DNA of 64,000 bases from CAWCDJ01 sp963796675 (GTDB lineage: Bacteria; Acidobacteriota; Terriglobia; Bryobacterales; Bryobacteraceae): the NCBI GenBank assembly GCA_963796675.1, contig CAWCMS010000009.1, positions 1 through 64,000 on the forward strand. Reading direction: 5' to 3'. How positions within the stretch are numbered: position 1 is the stretch's first letter; each line of letters begins with the position of its first letter. Below are positions 37,238-45,089 of this stretch, piece by piece. The notes under the pieces were generated by a model, which was not told the DNA's origin, searched no databases, and saw only the letters and a list, made by a program, of their open reading frames with translations. The position numbers were made by a program, and so were the translations under genes.

Positions 37238-38647
37238 CTATACTTTCGCCTCTTTCCACTTTCCCCGGCGGAAGAGCACGATAGCCACTATGGCCAGCAG
37301 CGATTCGGCCGTGCAGATCGCGAGGTAGACACCGCGCGGACCGAGATTCACGCCCCTGGCCAGCCACAGCGCCAGCGGAATCTGGAACAGCCAATAACAG
37401 AAGAGATTGATCCAGGTGGGCGTTTTCGAATCGCCCGCCCCGTTGAAGGCCTGCTCCATCGTCATTCCCCAGGCGTAGAACGGGTAGCCCAGGCTCACGA
37501 GTTGCAGGCAGGAGACGCCCATCGCTACCACCCGCGCATCGTCGGTGAATTGGCTGACGATGGGGCGCGCCAGTATGAAGAAGACGGCTCCGAGGACGGT
37601 TAGAAATAGCATGTTGTAGAAGCCCGCCAGCCACACGGCGCGCTCCGAGCGTTCCGGCTTTCCGGCCCCGAGATTCTGGCCGACCAGCGTCGCCGCGGCG
37701 CTGCAGATCCCCCAGGAGGGCATCAGCGCAAAGAGAATGACGCGGATCGAGAGCGTGTAACCGGCCACGGCCGCGCTGCCGAACATGGCGTTGATGCGTG
37801 CCAGACTGACCCAGCTCGCCGTCGAGATGAAGTACTGGACGATGGTCGTGCCGCCCAGGCGCAGCATCCGGCCGAGCACCGGCCAGTCCACGCGCAGGTG
37901 ACGGCGTGCGACGGCCACCCGCCCATTGCCGCGGAAGAGCATCCATAGCTGGTAGAGCACTCCGATGCTGCGGCCGGTGGTGGTGGCCACGGCCGCTCCC
38001 TCGAGACCCAGCCTGGGGAAGCCGAACCAGCCGTAGATCAGGCACGGATCGAGAACCAGGTTGATCAGATTCGCCAGCCACAGGGTGCGCATGGCAAATA
38101 CCGGGTCGCCCGCGCCGCGAAATACGCCGTTGATCAAGAACAACAGCAGGATACAGAAGTTTCCGCCCAGGATGATGCGGGTATAGTGGGAGCCGACCGC
38201 GATCACACCGGGCGAAGCAGCCATCAGGCCGAGCAACTGCGGAGCAAAGAGAATGCCGCAGATTCCGGTCACCACTGCGACGGCCAGGCCGCAGAGGATA
38301 CCCTGCACTGCGGCGATCGAGGCTCCTTCCGGGTCCTTTTCCCCGATCCGGCGCGCGACGGTCGCGGTGGCCGCCATGCTCAAACCGGCGGCGATGCTGA
38401 AGATCATGACGACGAGCGATTCGGTCAGGCCGACGGCGGCGATCGAGTCGGCCCCCAGTTTCGCGACCCAGAAGGCGTCCACCAGCCCGAAGGTGGACTC
38501 CATCGCCATTTCGAGAATTGTGGGGATCGCGAGCAGCGCGATCCCGCGCGTCAGACTGCCTTCCGTAAAATCCTGGCTGCTTCCCGCCAGCGCCTCTCTG
38601 AAAATTTGCAGGCGGGACGACCTGGCCGCTTTCGCGGTGCCTTGCAT
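37238..38647 (-). CDS. MATE-family multidrug/toxin exporter
   Basis: This is a 469-aa cation-coupled exporter with 12 predicted helices in two homologous halves. TLGGIALLAIPTILEMAMES-like residues open the N-lobe (LTRGIALLAIPTILEMAM), and GAGDSKTPTWINLFCYW marks the start of the C-lobe's characteristic loop (PGWG-type motif here SWGICSAAATLVGQNLGA). It would export drugs, cationic toxins or metabolites using sodium or proton gradients. GAAAGG precedes the ATG. It is monocistronic. Confidence 0.92.
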   Translation of the reverse strand: MQGTAKAARSSRLQIFREALAGSSQDFTEGSLTRGIALLAIPTILEMAMESTFGLVDAFWVAKLGADSIAAVGLTESLVVMIFSIAAGLSMAATATVARRIGEKDPEGASIAAVQGILCGLAVAVVTGICGILFAPQLLGLMAASPGVIAVGSHYTRIILGGNFCILLLFLINGVFRGAGDPVFAMRTLWLANLINLVLDPCLIYGWFGFPRLGLEGAAVATTTGRSIGVLYQLWMLFRGNGRVAVARRHLRVDWPVLGRMLRLGGTTIVQYFISTASWVSLARINAMFGSAAVAGYTLSIRVILFALMPSWGICSAAATLVGQNLGAGKPERSERAVWLAGFYNMLFLTVLGAVFFILARPIVSQFTDDARVVAMGVSCLQLVSLGYPFYAWGMTMEQAFNGAGDSKTPTWINLFCYWLFQIPLALWLARGVNLGPRGVYLAICTAESLLAIVAIVLFRRGKWKEAKV

Positions 38648-38788
38648 AGAAAGCCTTTCTATTGTGCTTGGGTGGATCGATCGGCTTGCCGGAGACGTTC
38701 CCCGACTATTGAATCGAGAGGCGTACGATGACAGAGACGTTGAACATGAGACTACCTACTGGTGAGACGATCCTAGCATAATAGCAAC

Positions 38789-39643
38789 ATGGTTTCCAGA
38801 AGATCGTTCCTACAGGCCGGCTCCGCCGCCGCCGCATTGTGCGCCCTCGGACGCGCCCGCCAGTTGCAGGCCATCGGAGTTCAGCTCTATACCGTGCGCA
38901 ATGTGCTGCCGGAGAAGCCCGCCGAGACGCTGCGGGCGATCGACGCGATCGGCTACCGCGAAGCGGAAGCTACTTTCGCCACACTCGATGCCATCTGGCC
39001 GTCGCTCAAAGCCACCAGCCTCAAGCCGGTGAGCATGCATCTCGATTCCAAGGACGTGACCAAAGGGTCGGGCGACAATCTGAGCCGGGTGATCGACAAA
39101 GTGAAGGAGCACGGCTTCCAATATGCCGTATTCCCCTACCTGCCGCCCGACGAGCGCGGCGGGCTGGACGTCATTCGCAAACTGGCCGCGACGCTGAACG
39201 CCGCCGGCGAAAAGTGCCGGGCCGCCGGGCTCCACTTCTGCTATCACAATCACGCCTTCGAGTTCCAGCCGATGGGCGGCACCTTCCCGTTCAAGGTCCT
39301 GCTGGAAGAGACCGATCCGAAACTCGTGGGAATCGAGATGGACTGCTTCTGGGTGAGCGTCGCGGGACACGACCCGGTCGAGGTCCTCGAGGCCCATGGC
39401 AGCCGCATTCCGCTGCTGCACCTCAAAGATAAGGCGAAGGACACGCCGGTGCGGTACAACGAATCGGTGCCCAAGGCCACTTTCAAAGAGGTCGGTAATG
39501 GGGTAATCGACTGGCCGAAAGTACTGCAGGCGGCAGCGGCTGCGAACGTCCAGCACTACTTCGTGGAGCAGGACCAGACTCCCGGGAACCCGTTAGACAG
39601 CCTGAGAGCCAGCTACCAGTACCTTTCGAAGCTCAACTACTGA
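38789..39643 (+). CDS. Tat-exported sugar phosphate isomerase/epimerase-like TIM-barrel protein
   Basis: This is a 284-aa protein of the xylose-isomerase-like (AP endonuclease family 2) TIM-barrel superfamily. A twin-arginine signal (SRRSFLQAGSAAAALCALG) shows export in folded form. Barrel landmarks are GVQLYTVRNVL, CYHNHAFEFQ with metal-binding His/Glu, GIEMDCFWVSVAG, and LLHLKDKAKD, consistent with a divalent metal site. Such exported proteins are common in Acidobacteriota and Planctomycetota and are presumed to act on sugars or inositols. The CATAAT at 38777-38782 lies 6 nt before the ATG, and there is no ribosome site. Confidence 0.87.
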   Translation: MVSRRSFLQAGSAAAALCALGRARQLQAIGVQLYTVRNVLPEKPAETLRAIDAIGYREAEATFATLDAIWPSLKATSLKPVSMHLDSKDVTKGSGDNLSRVIDKVKEHGFQYAVFPYLPPDERGGLDVIRKLAATLNAAGEKCRAAGLHFCYHNHAFEFQPMGGTFPFKVLLEETDPKLVGIEMDCFWVSVAGHDPVEVLEAHGSRIPLLHLKDKAKDTPVRYNESVPKATFKEVGNGVIDWPKVLQAAAAANVQHYFVEQDQTPGNPLDSLRASYQYLSKLNY

Positions 39644-39781
39644 GCCTGGGCGAAGTTGCCGCTGGTAGGTGTACACTGAGTTTACACTGTCCGGTTCCGT
39701 GACAAATCCACCAGCGGCTCGTCCAACTACACAGGTAGATCAAATTGGGAGCACGGTAAGCCGAACAGCTCGGAACCGTTT

Positions 39782-40393
39782 ATGGCTCAGGACGCAGCCG
39801 GAGCAATCGGCGCTCGAGTGAGTTCCCACGTGGACTCGCTGATACGGGCGGCTCAGCGCGGAGATCAGGACGCCTTTGAGCAACTGGTCCGCGCTTACGA
39901 CCAAAGTGTGCTTCGGCTGGCTATGAACCTTCTTCGGTCGCCGGAAGACGCAAGGGACGTATACCAGGAGGCTTTCCTGCGGGTATACCGGAACCTCCAC
40001 ACCTTCCGGTTCGATTGCAGTTTCCATACGTGGCTGTACCGGATCGTCACCAACATCTGCCTGGATCAACTGCGGAAACGCAAGGTGCGCAAGGAGGAGT
40101 CCTCGGTGGTGGAAACGGCGGACGGTCCCATCGACCGAATGGACGGGTTCGAAGAAGAAGCCGCCGAAGCGGACCCCGAGCGCAGCCTCTGGAACCGCCA
40201 GTTAAAGCAGAAGATCGACAGCGCCCTGGGGGACCTCACGCCCCGGGAGCGGATGGTTTTTGAATTGAGGCACTACCAGGGTCTGCGACTGCGCAATATC
40301 GGCGAGATGCTGGGGACCACCGAAGAGGCCGCCAAGAACTGCCTGTTCCGCGCTACTCAGAAGATGCGATCCGTTCTGGGAGATTTCGTATGA
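39782..40393 (+). CDS. RNA polymerase sigma factor, ECF (RpoE-like)
   Basis: This is a 203-aa ECF sigma factor. Region 2 (residues 24-95; DAFEQLVRAYDQSVLRLAMN, ARDVYQEAFLRVYRNL, FHTWLYRIVTNICLDQLRKR) and region 4 (about 140-200; LTPRERMVFELRHYQGL, IGEMLGTTEEAAKNCLFRA) are complete. The 4-nt overlap with the next gene, a zinc anti-sigma factor, strongly implies that the pair is a signal-controlled unit. Downstream genes encode envelope proteins, so the probable role is response to envelope stress. Confidence 0.93.
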   Translation: MAQDAAGAIGARVSSHVDSLIRAAQRGDQDAFEQLVRAYDQSVLRLAMNLLRSPEDARDVYQEAFLRVYRNLHTFRFDCSFHTWLYRIVTNICLDQLRKRKVRKEESSVVETADGPIDRMDGFEEEAAEADPERSLWNRQLKQKIDSALGDLTPRERMVFELRHYQGLRLRNIGEMLGTTEEAAKNCLFRATQKMRSVLGDFV

Positions 40394-41334
40394 ACTGCGA
40401 TTCCGTTTCGAAGCTGATACCGCTCTATTTCTACGGCGAACTGACCCCGGAAGAGGAAGATCCCTTCGAGGATCATCTGCACCAGTGCACGCGCTGCACG
40501 GCGGAGATGGAGAAGCAGAGGGTGCTGGCGGCGGCTTTGGACCGGCGCCAGACGGAACCGCCGCAGTTTCTGCTGGAGGACTGCCGCACAGACTTGATGG
40601 CGGCGATCCAAGGCGGCGCCCCGCACGCCGCGAGCCGGTCGAAGGGGCCGTGGACGCTGTTTCTAGAGGCCATGGGCGCCACTTTCGGCGGCATGGTCCG
40701 ATTGCGGCAGCCGATGGGCGCCATGGCACTGCTCTCCATCGGGTTCTTCACCGCAAGGTTCCTCGGCTTCGCTCCCATCCCCTCCTCTCCCACCTCCTTC
40801 CAGGCTTCTTCTCTTCCCTCCGACGACGTTTTCGCCACAGTTCGGTCCGTGCGGCCCGATCCTTCCGGCCGCGTGCAGATCACATTCGATGAGACGCGGC
40901 GTCGCGAAATTTCCGGCCGGATGGACGATCAGAATATCGAAAAGCTGCTGCTGGCGGCTGCGCACGAGAATGATCCGGCGGTCCGCGTGGAGTCGGTGGA
41001 CCTGCTGAAAAATCGCGGAGATGCGGCCGAAGTGCGCGATGCGCTGTTGAACGCAGTGGCGCACGACACCAATTCCGGAGTGCGGCTCAAGGCGCTCGAG
41101 GGGCTGAAGCCGCTGGCCGGCGACCCCGAAGTGCGGAAGACATTGTCGAGTGTGCTGATGGCGGATGACAACCCGGCCATCCGCATGCAGGTGGTGGACC
41201 TGCTGGTATCGCAACACGACGATAACGTGGTGGGCGTGCTGCAGGGCCTGGTACAGAAAGAAGACAACCGTTCGGTGCGCCTGAAGCTGGAAAAGGCGCT
41301 GAAGGACATGAATGCATCGATCGGGACTTTTTAA
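40390..41334 (+). CDS. Membrane-bound zinc-finger anti-sigma factor with periplasmic HEAT repeats
   Basis: This is a 314-aa protein. The N-terminal zinc anti-sigma domain has His29, Cys33 and Cys36 (HxxxCxxC) with Cys3 nearby, the signature of factors that hold ECF sigmas inactive. A single membrane helix (about 109-128, MALLSIGFFTARFLGFAP) follows. The C-terminal part (about 160-314) consists of HEAT-like repeats (NDPAVRVESVDLLKNRGD, then NSGVRLKALEGLKPLAGDP, NPAIRMQVVDLLVSQHDD). These would lie outside the membrane as a protein-binding sensor. It overlaps the sigma gene by 4 nt and the next gene by 23 nt. Confidence 0.88.
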   Translation: MNCDSVSKLIPLYFYGELTPEEEDPFEDHLHQCTRCTAEMEKQRVLAAALDRRQTEPPQFLLEDCRTDLMAAIQGGAPHAASRSKGPWTLFLEAMGATFGGMVRLRQPMGAMALLSIGFFTARFLGFAPIPSSPTSFQASSLPSDDVFATVRSVRPDPSGRVQITFDETRRREISGRMDDQNIEKLLLAAAHENDPAVRVESVDLLKNRGDAAEVRDALLNAVAHDTNSGVRLKALEGLKPLAGDPEVRKTLSSVLMADDNPAIRMQVVDLLVSQHDDNVVGVLQGLVQKEDNRSVRLKLEKALKDMNASIGTF

Positions 41335-42478
41335 CGGGGCGGGCCTTTTGGCCGGCCCCTTATTTTTTGCGGTGATGATGCTGCCGGCGGGCGCACAGGG
41401 CAACGTCTCCTGCGCCAACGGGCAGTGTGTGCGGATCTTCGAGGGATCGGCACCGGCCGCATCCAGGCTGCGCGTGAATGCTCACGGACCAGTGGCGGTC
41501 GAGGGAGCCGTGTCGGACAGGATCGTCTACACGGTCAAGGTCACGGTGAGCACCCATAGCGAGGCGATGGGGCGACGGCTCCTCGAAAACTATCGCGTTC
41601 GGGTGGAACCGCGGGACGGGTGGCTGGTGCTGACGGCTCCCGGCGGCCCGGCGCTATCCGCGGTGAGGGTTCGGGCGCCAAGGCTGGCCTCGGCGGTGAT
41701 CGCGACTTCCGACGGCGCGGTGCAGGCTACCGGGATCGAGGGCAGCGTGGATGTGGATTCGGGCGCGGGCGAGTTGTTCGCGGACCGCATCGGCGGAGAC
41801 TGCAAGCTTATGACCGGGGCGGGCGATGTGAATGTCGGCCAAGTGGGCGGCGGGCTGCACTGCACGACCGGCGCGGGACGCATCAGCGTGCGCAACGTAC
41901 GGGGCGAAGCGATTCTCCAGACGCAGGGCGGCGACATCGTGGCCAACGAAGCGGGGGCATCGCTGCGGGCGGAGACGGGCGGCGGCGGCATCCACATCGG
42001 CAGCGCGGGCGGCGCGGTGACGGCGGTATCGGGCGGCGGGCAGATTGTGGTGGAGAAGGCCGGCGGAGTGGTCACGCTGCGCAACCTGGCAGGACCTGTG
42101 CAGGTCGGTTCGGCCGCGGGCGTGCGCTGCGAATCGGTCAGCGGCGGAGTGCGGATCGCGCAAGTTAGTGGGCCGATACGCGTTTCGACGACAATGGGCA
42201 GCATTTTCGCCAGCCTGATCGGCGGCCGCATCGCGGATTCGTTTCTCGCGACCGCCAACGGTGACATCACGGTCTTGATTCCGTCTAATCTGGGTGTAAC
42301 GATCCAGGCCCAGAACAGCATGGCGGACACGCTGCGGCGCATCGTATCCGACTTTCCGGCGGTTCCGGTGCGGCGGCAAGGTACCCGCATCATCGCGGAA
42401 GGCGCGGTGAACGGCGGCGGCCCGCTGCTGCAGATCTCGGGCATGGGCGGGACGATTTTTATTAAACGTCAACCATAG
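41312..42478 (+). CDS. Secreted DUF4097-like beta-helix protein
   Basis: This is a 388-aa exported protein. The signal peptide is GLLAGPLFFAVMMLPAGAQ. The mature part is made of short Gly/Val repeats (GDVNVGQVGGGLHCTTGAG, ISVRNVRGEAILQTQGGDI, IVVEKAGGVVTLRNLAG), the regular beta-solenoid of DUF4097 ('putative adhesin') proteins. The ATG at 41312 lies after GAAGGA, inside the 3' end of the anti-sigma gene. A terminator-like hairpin at 41336-41368 is embedded in its signal-peptide codons. It is probably periplasmic or surface-exposed; the exact role is unknown. Confidence 0.8.
   Translation: MHRSGLFNGAGLLAGPLFFAVMMLPAGAQGNVSCANGQCVRIFEGSAPAASRLRVNAHGPVAVEGAVSDRIVYTVKVTVSTHSEAMGRRLLENYRVRVEPRDGWLVLTAPGGPALSAVRVRAPRLASAVIATSDGAVQATGIEGSVDVDSGAGELFADRIGGDCKLMTGAGDVNVGQVGGGLHCTTGAGRISVRNVRGEAILQTQGGDIVANEAGASLRAETGGGGIHIGSAGGAVTAVSGGGQIVVEKAGGVVTLRNLAGPVQVGSAAGVRCESVSGGVRIAQVSGPIRVSTTMGSIFASLIGGRIADSFLATANGDITVLIPSNLGVTIQAQNSMADTLRRIVSDFPAVPVRRQGTRIIAEGAVNGGGPLLQISGMGGTIFIKRQP
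41336..41368 (+). terminator. Terminator-like hairpin inside the DUF4097-like gene
   Basis: A 10-bp GC-rich stem with one mismatch (41336-41345 with 41350-41359) and a TTTT loop is followed by TTATTTTTT. It begins 1 nt after the stop of the anti-sigma gene and lies within codons 9-19 of the next gene. It could reduce transcription of the two distal genes relative to sigma/anti-sigma. Confidence 0.65.
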
Positions 42479-42487
42479 AGGTTTTCC

Positions 42488-43372
42488 ATGAAAGTGTTTT
42501 TGGCAATCGGCACGGCTTTGCTGGCGGGGGCCACAGCCATACCGGGCGCTATGGCGCAGGTGCGTGTGGCTCCCCATCCGAGGGTAGCGACCACGGTCTC
42601 CGCCGAATCCCCCTACCTGGGAATTGGAGTGCAGGACATCGATTCCCAGCGCGCCGCTGCATTGAAGATGAAAGACGCACGGGGCGCGGAAGTCACCACG
42701 GTCAACGAAGACGGACCTGCCGCTAAGGCGGGAATCAAGGACGGCGACGTGGTGCTCGAGTACAACGGCCAGGAGGTGGAGGGCCGCGACCAACTGGCCC
42801 GGCTGGTGCGCGAAACTCCGGTCGGCAGACAGGTGAAGATCGGGGTGTGGCGGAACGGCGCGATGCAGACCGTAACTGCCACGATCGAAGCCAAGAAGGG
42901 TGTCCAGATGTTCAGCAGCGACGGCACCTGGGAGATGCCCGACGTCCCCATGCCGGACATGCGCAGCTTCCGCATGCCGGATATGGAGATCCCGAAATTC
43001 CAGATGCTGTATCCGACGCCGCTGCTCGGGATCCAGGGCGAACCCTTGGGCAACGAGGACCAACTGGCCGAGTTCTTCGGCGTGAAGGACGGCGTGCTGG
43101 TCAAGAGCGTCAACCGGAATTCGGCGGCGGAAAAGGCGGGAATCAAGGCCGGCGACGTGATCGTGAAGATCGACGATACCAAGGTCAATACCACGCAGGA
43201 AATTACCAGTGTGCTGCGCTCCAACCGGTCGAAGAAGAACTTCACCGTCACGGTAGTCCGCAACCACAAGGAAATGCCGCTCAACGTGGTGATCGAAACG
43301 AGCAGTGCGCAAGGCGCCGTGCGGGCGCGCAACTATTTCCTAGAGCTTCCGAGCGATGATCGCGTAATCTAG
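42488..43372 (+). CDS. Periplasmic protein with two PDZ domains
   Basis: This is a 294-aa exported protein with a signal peptide (FLAIGTALLAGATAIPGAMAQ). The first PDZ domain (about 40-135) shows YLGIGVQDIDSQRAAALKM and GPAAKAGIKDGDVVLEYNG. The second (about 175-280) shows LLGIQGEPLGNEDQLAEFFG and NSAAEKAGIKAGDVIVKIDD. No protease domain is attached. A Met/Pro-rich linker (PDVPMPDMRSFRMPDMEI) joins them. Such proteins can present C-terminal peptides of misfolded proteins to proteases or act as scaffolds. It is the last gene of the sigma operon and overlaps the convergent methyltransferase gene by 33 nt. Confidence 0.86.
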   Translation: MKVFLAIGTALLAGATAIPGAMAQVRVAPHPRVATTVSAESPYLGIGVQDIDSQRAAALKMKDARGAEVTTVNEDGPAAKAGIKDGDVVLEYNGQEVEGRDQLARLVRETPVGRQVKIGVWRNGAMQTVTATIEAKKGVQMFSSDGTWEMPDVPMPDMRSFRMPDMEIPKFQMLYPTPLLGIQGEPLGNEDQLAEFFGVKDGVLVKSVNRNSAAEKAGIKAGDVIVKIDDTKVNTTQEITSVLRSNRSKKNFTVTVVRNHKEMPLNVVIETSSAQGAVRARNYFLELPSDDRVI

Positions 43373-44704
43373 CGCTCCGAAGAAGGCTTCCCGAAAGTCT
43401 TCAGGCAACGAGGCCAGCGAAGGCATCGACTCCACCGCGGGCGATAGCCTTCGTACCTCGATTTTCCCGGCCCCGAACTCTTCCAGATAGAACCCGAGCA
43501 ACGCGTAAGGCACAGGCCGGACGTGTGTCGGGTCGAGATAGAAATGGGTCGCGAAGATCGCGAGGCACTCAGGGTTGGGAGTCTCGATAGCGATCACACC
43601 GCCGCGCTGGAGACGCGAGACGGCGAGTTTGATCATTTCGGGCAGCCGTTCCGGCGGCAGATGTTCGACCACCTGGGAGCACAGGATGCCGTCAAGCGAA
43701 GACTCCGGAAGATTGCCGAGATACGCGAAGAGGTCCGCGACTTCTGCGTTGAGTCCTTTCTGACGGCAGAGCGCGACGGACTCTTCGCTCAGATCGATGC
43801 CGCGCGCCGGCACGCCGGCAGCGCGCATCATTTCGAGGAACTCGCCGCGGCCGCAGCCGAGGTCGAGCACGTTGCGGCAGTTCTCAAAGTACGGACGGTA
43901 GAACTGCTGTCCGGCCTTGACGTATTCCTCGGATCCGCGGAAACGCTCCGCAAAGTGGGCATAGTCGAAAGATGGTAGGGTAGGCCTCCCGGCCTGCCCC
44001 GGCGTGGCGCTTGGGCAGGCCGGGAGGCCTACCCTACCGATTTCCGCGCGCTGGCGGATCATTTTCAGCTCGGAGTAGATGAGCCGTTCGTATTCCAGGC
44101 GGATTCTTTCCAGGTCAGCCCAGAGGCGCTTTTGGATGTCATTGCCCTGGCGGTCGAGCGCCGCCGTAAACTCCTGGTGCTGGGCGCGGAGGGTGTCGCG
44201 GTAGCCGGCATCGACCACGTTGACGCGGTGCTGAAAAGCGCCCTGCAACTCGGCGACGCTGCGCAGGAACTGAATCTCGTTGCGCTCGAGTTTGCGCTCC
44301 CATTCGACGCGCCACTGCTCCCAGTGGCCGCGAACGTCGCGGCACTCTTCGCTCGTAGTGGCGAAATCGCGGAGCAGGCGGTTGTTTTCGCCGAGGGCTT
44401 CGAGCGCCGCGTCCAGGCAGTCGATCAGCTTGCGATTGAACTCCACCTGTTCGCGCACGTGCCAATCGAGCACGCGCGCCACGAAACGTTTCCAGCCCTG
44501 CACCAGCCCGTTGACCAGGCCGCCCGGCCGCGGGTTGACGGTGCCGATGGCGGCCACTTTGCCCATGGCGGCGTCGCGGGCGTGCACGAGCGGCATGAGG
44601 TCGGGCAGCGGAACCGGCGACGCGCCGCCGGTGGCTTCCGGATAGCGCGCGCGAACACGCTCCCGCACCTCCCGTACGATGGCCAGCAGTTCAGCGCTTT
44701 CCAC
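43340..44704 (-). CDS. Coiled-coil class I SAM methyltransferase
   Basis: This is a 454-aa protein. The first 220 residues are helical, with coiled-coil composition (LIDCLDAALEALGENNRLLR, LERIRLEYERLIYSELKMIR). The C-terminal half is a class I methyltransferase with motif I VLDLGCGRGEFLEMM, GIDLSEESVALCR and VVEHLPPERLPEMI. This layout matches methyltransferases that terminate or modify O-antigen and other surface glycans (WbdD-like), which is a tentative link. Residues about 222-244 (PACPSATPGQAGRP and flanks) are encoded by a perfect palindromic repeat. The gene overlaps queF by 14 nt. Confidence 0.85.
   Translation of the reverse strand: MESAELLAIVREVRERVRARYPEATGGASPVPLPDLMPLVHARDAAMGKVAAIGTVNPRPGGLVNGLVQGWKRFVARVLDWHVREQVEFNRKLIDCLDAALEALGENNRLLRDFATTSEECRDVRGHWEQWRVEWERKLERNEIQFLRSVAELQGAFQHRVNVVDAGYRDTLRAQHQEFTAALDRQGNDIQKRLWADLERIRLEYERLIYSELKMIRQRAEIGRVGLPACPSATPGQAGRPTLPSFDYAHFAERFRGSEEYVKAGQQFYRPYFENCRNVLDLGCGRGEFLEMMRAAGVPARGIDLSEESVALCRQKGLNAEVADLFAYLGNLPESSLDGILCSQVVEHLPPERLPEMIKLAVSRLQRGGVIAIETPNPECLAIFATHFYLDPTHVRPVPYALLGFYLEEFGAGKIEVRRLSPAVESMPSLASLPEDFREAFFGALDYAIIARKL
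43974..44038. repeat. Perfect 26-bp inverted repeat inserted in a coding sequence
   Basis: The arms 43974-43999 and 44013-44038 are exact reverse complements and enclose 13 nt. GAT lies on both sides (43971-43973 and 44039-44041), possibly a short target duplication. A partial copy, 23 of the 26 arm bases, occurs at 55679-55701, so this is a dispersed element. Here it lies in the methyltransferase reading frame without stopping it. Confidence 0.85.
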
Positions 44705-45089
44705 GTTTCCTTCTCCAGGTGGCGGTTACGATGGTGCCCAGGCCGCCGCGCGGCGCGAAATCGCCAATCACGGTAGCCTCTTTGGGATTGGCGGCCTTGA
44801 CGACATCCTGAAGCACGCGATTGACCACGTTTTCCTGAAAGATGCCCAGGTTGCGATAGGCCAGCAAATACATTTTGTAGGACTTCAGCTCGAGGCAGCT
44901 CCGGTCGGGCACGTAGCGCAGCACCAGCTTGCCGAAGTCGGGCAGGCCGGTCTTGGGACACACCGAGGTGAACTCGGGGATCACGATTTCGATCTCGTAA
45001 TCGGCGTATTGATTCGGCCAGGTCTCGATTTCGGGCAGTTCGGCGTGGACCCCGGCCCGTGCGTGTTCGTCTGTGTAGGCGCGTTTCAT
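44691..45089 (-). CDS. queF: NADPH-dependent 7-cyano-7-deazaguanine reductase
   Basis: QueF reduces preQ0 to preQ1 in queuosine tRNA modification. This 132-aa protein is the short (type I) form. It has the catalytic Cys44 and Asp51 in FTSVCPKTGLPDFG, and the QueF signature CLELKSYKMYLLAYRN with the substrate Glu. ATG 45089 begins the conserved N-terminus; longer in-frame extension upstream is a shadow of the neighbouring gene. It overlaps the LOR/SDH gene by 4 nt and the methyltransferase by 14 nt. Other queuosine genes are not in this window. Confidence 0.95.
   Translation of the reverse strand: MKRAYTDEHARAGVHAELPEIETWPNQYADYEIEIVIPEFTSVCPKTGLPDFGKLVLRYVPDRSCLELKSYKMYLLAYRNLGIFQENVVNRVLQDVVKAANPKEATVIGDFAPRGGLGTIVTATWRRKRGKR

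Noticed and set aside
38253..38765. Open frame antisense to the MATE exporter start
   Set aside because: Alanine/serine-rich shadow frame that ends past the MATE start; no motif or ribosome site.
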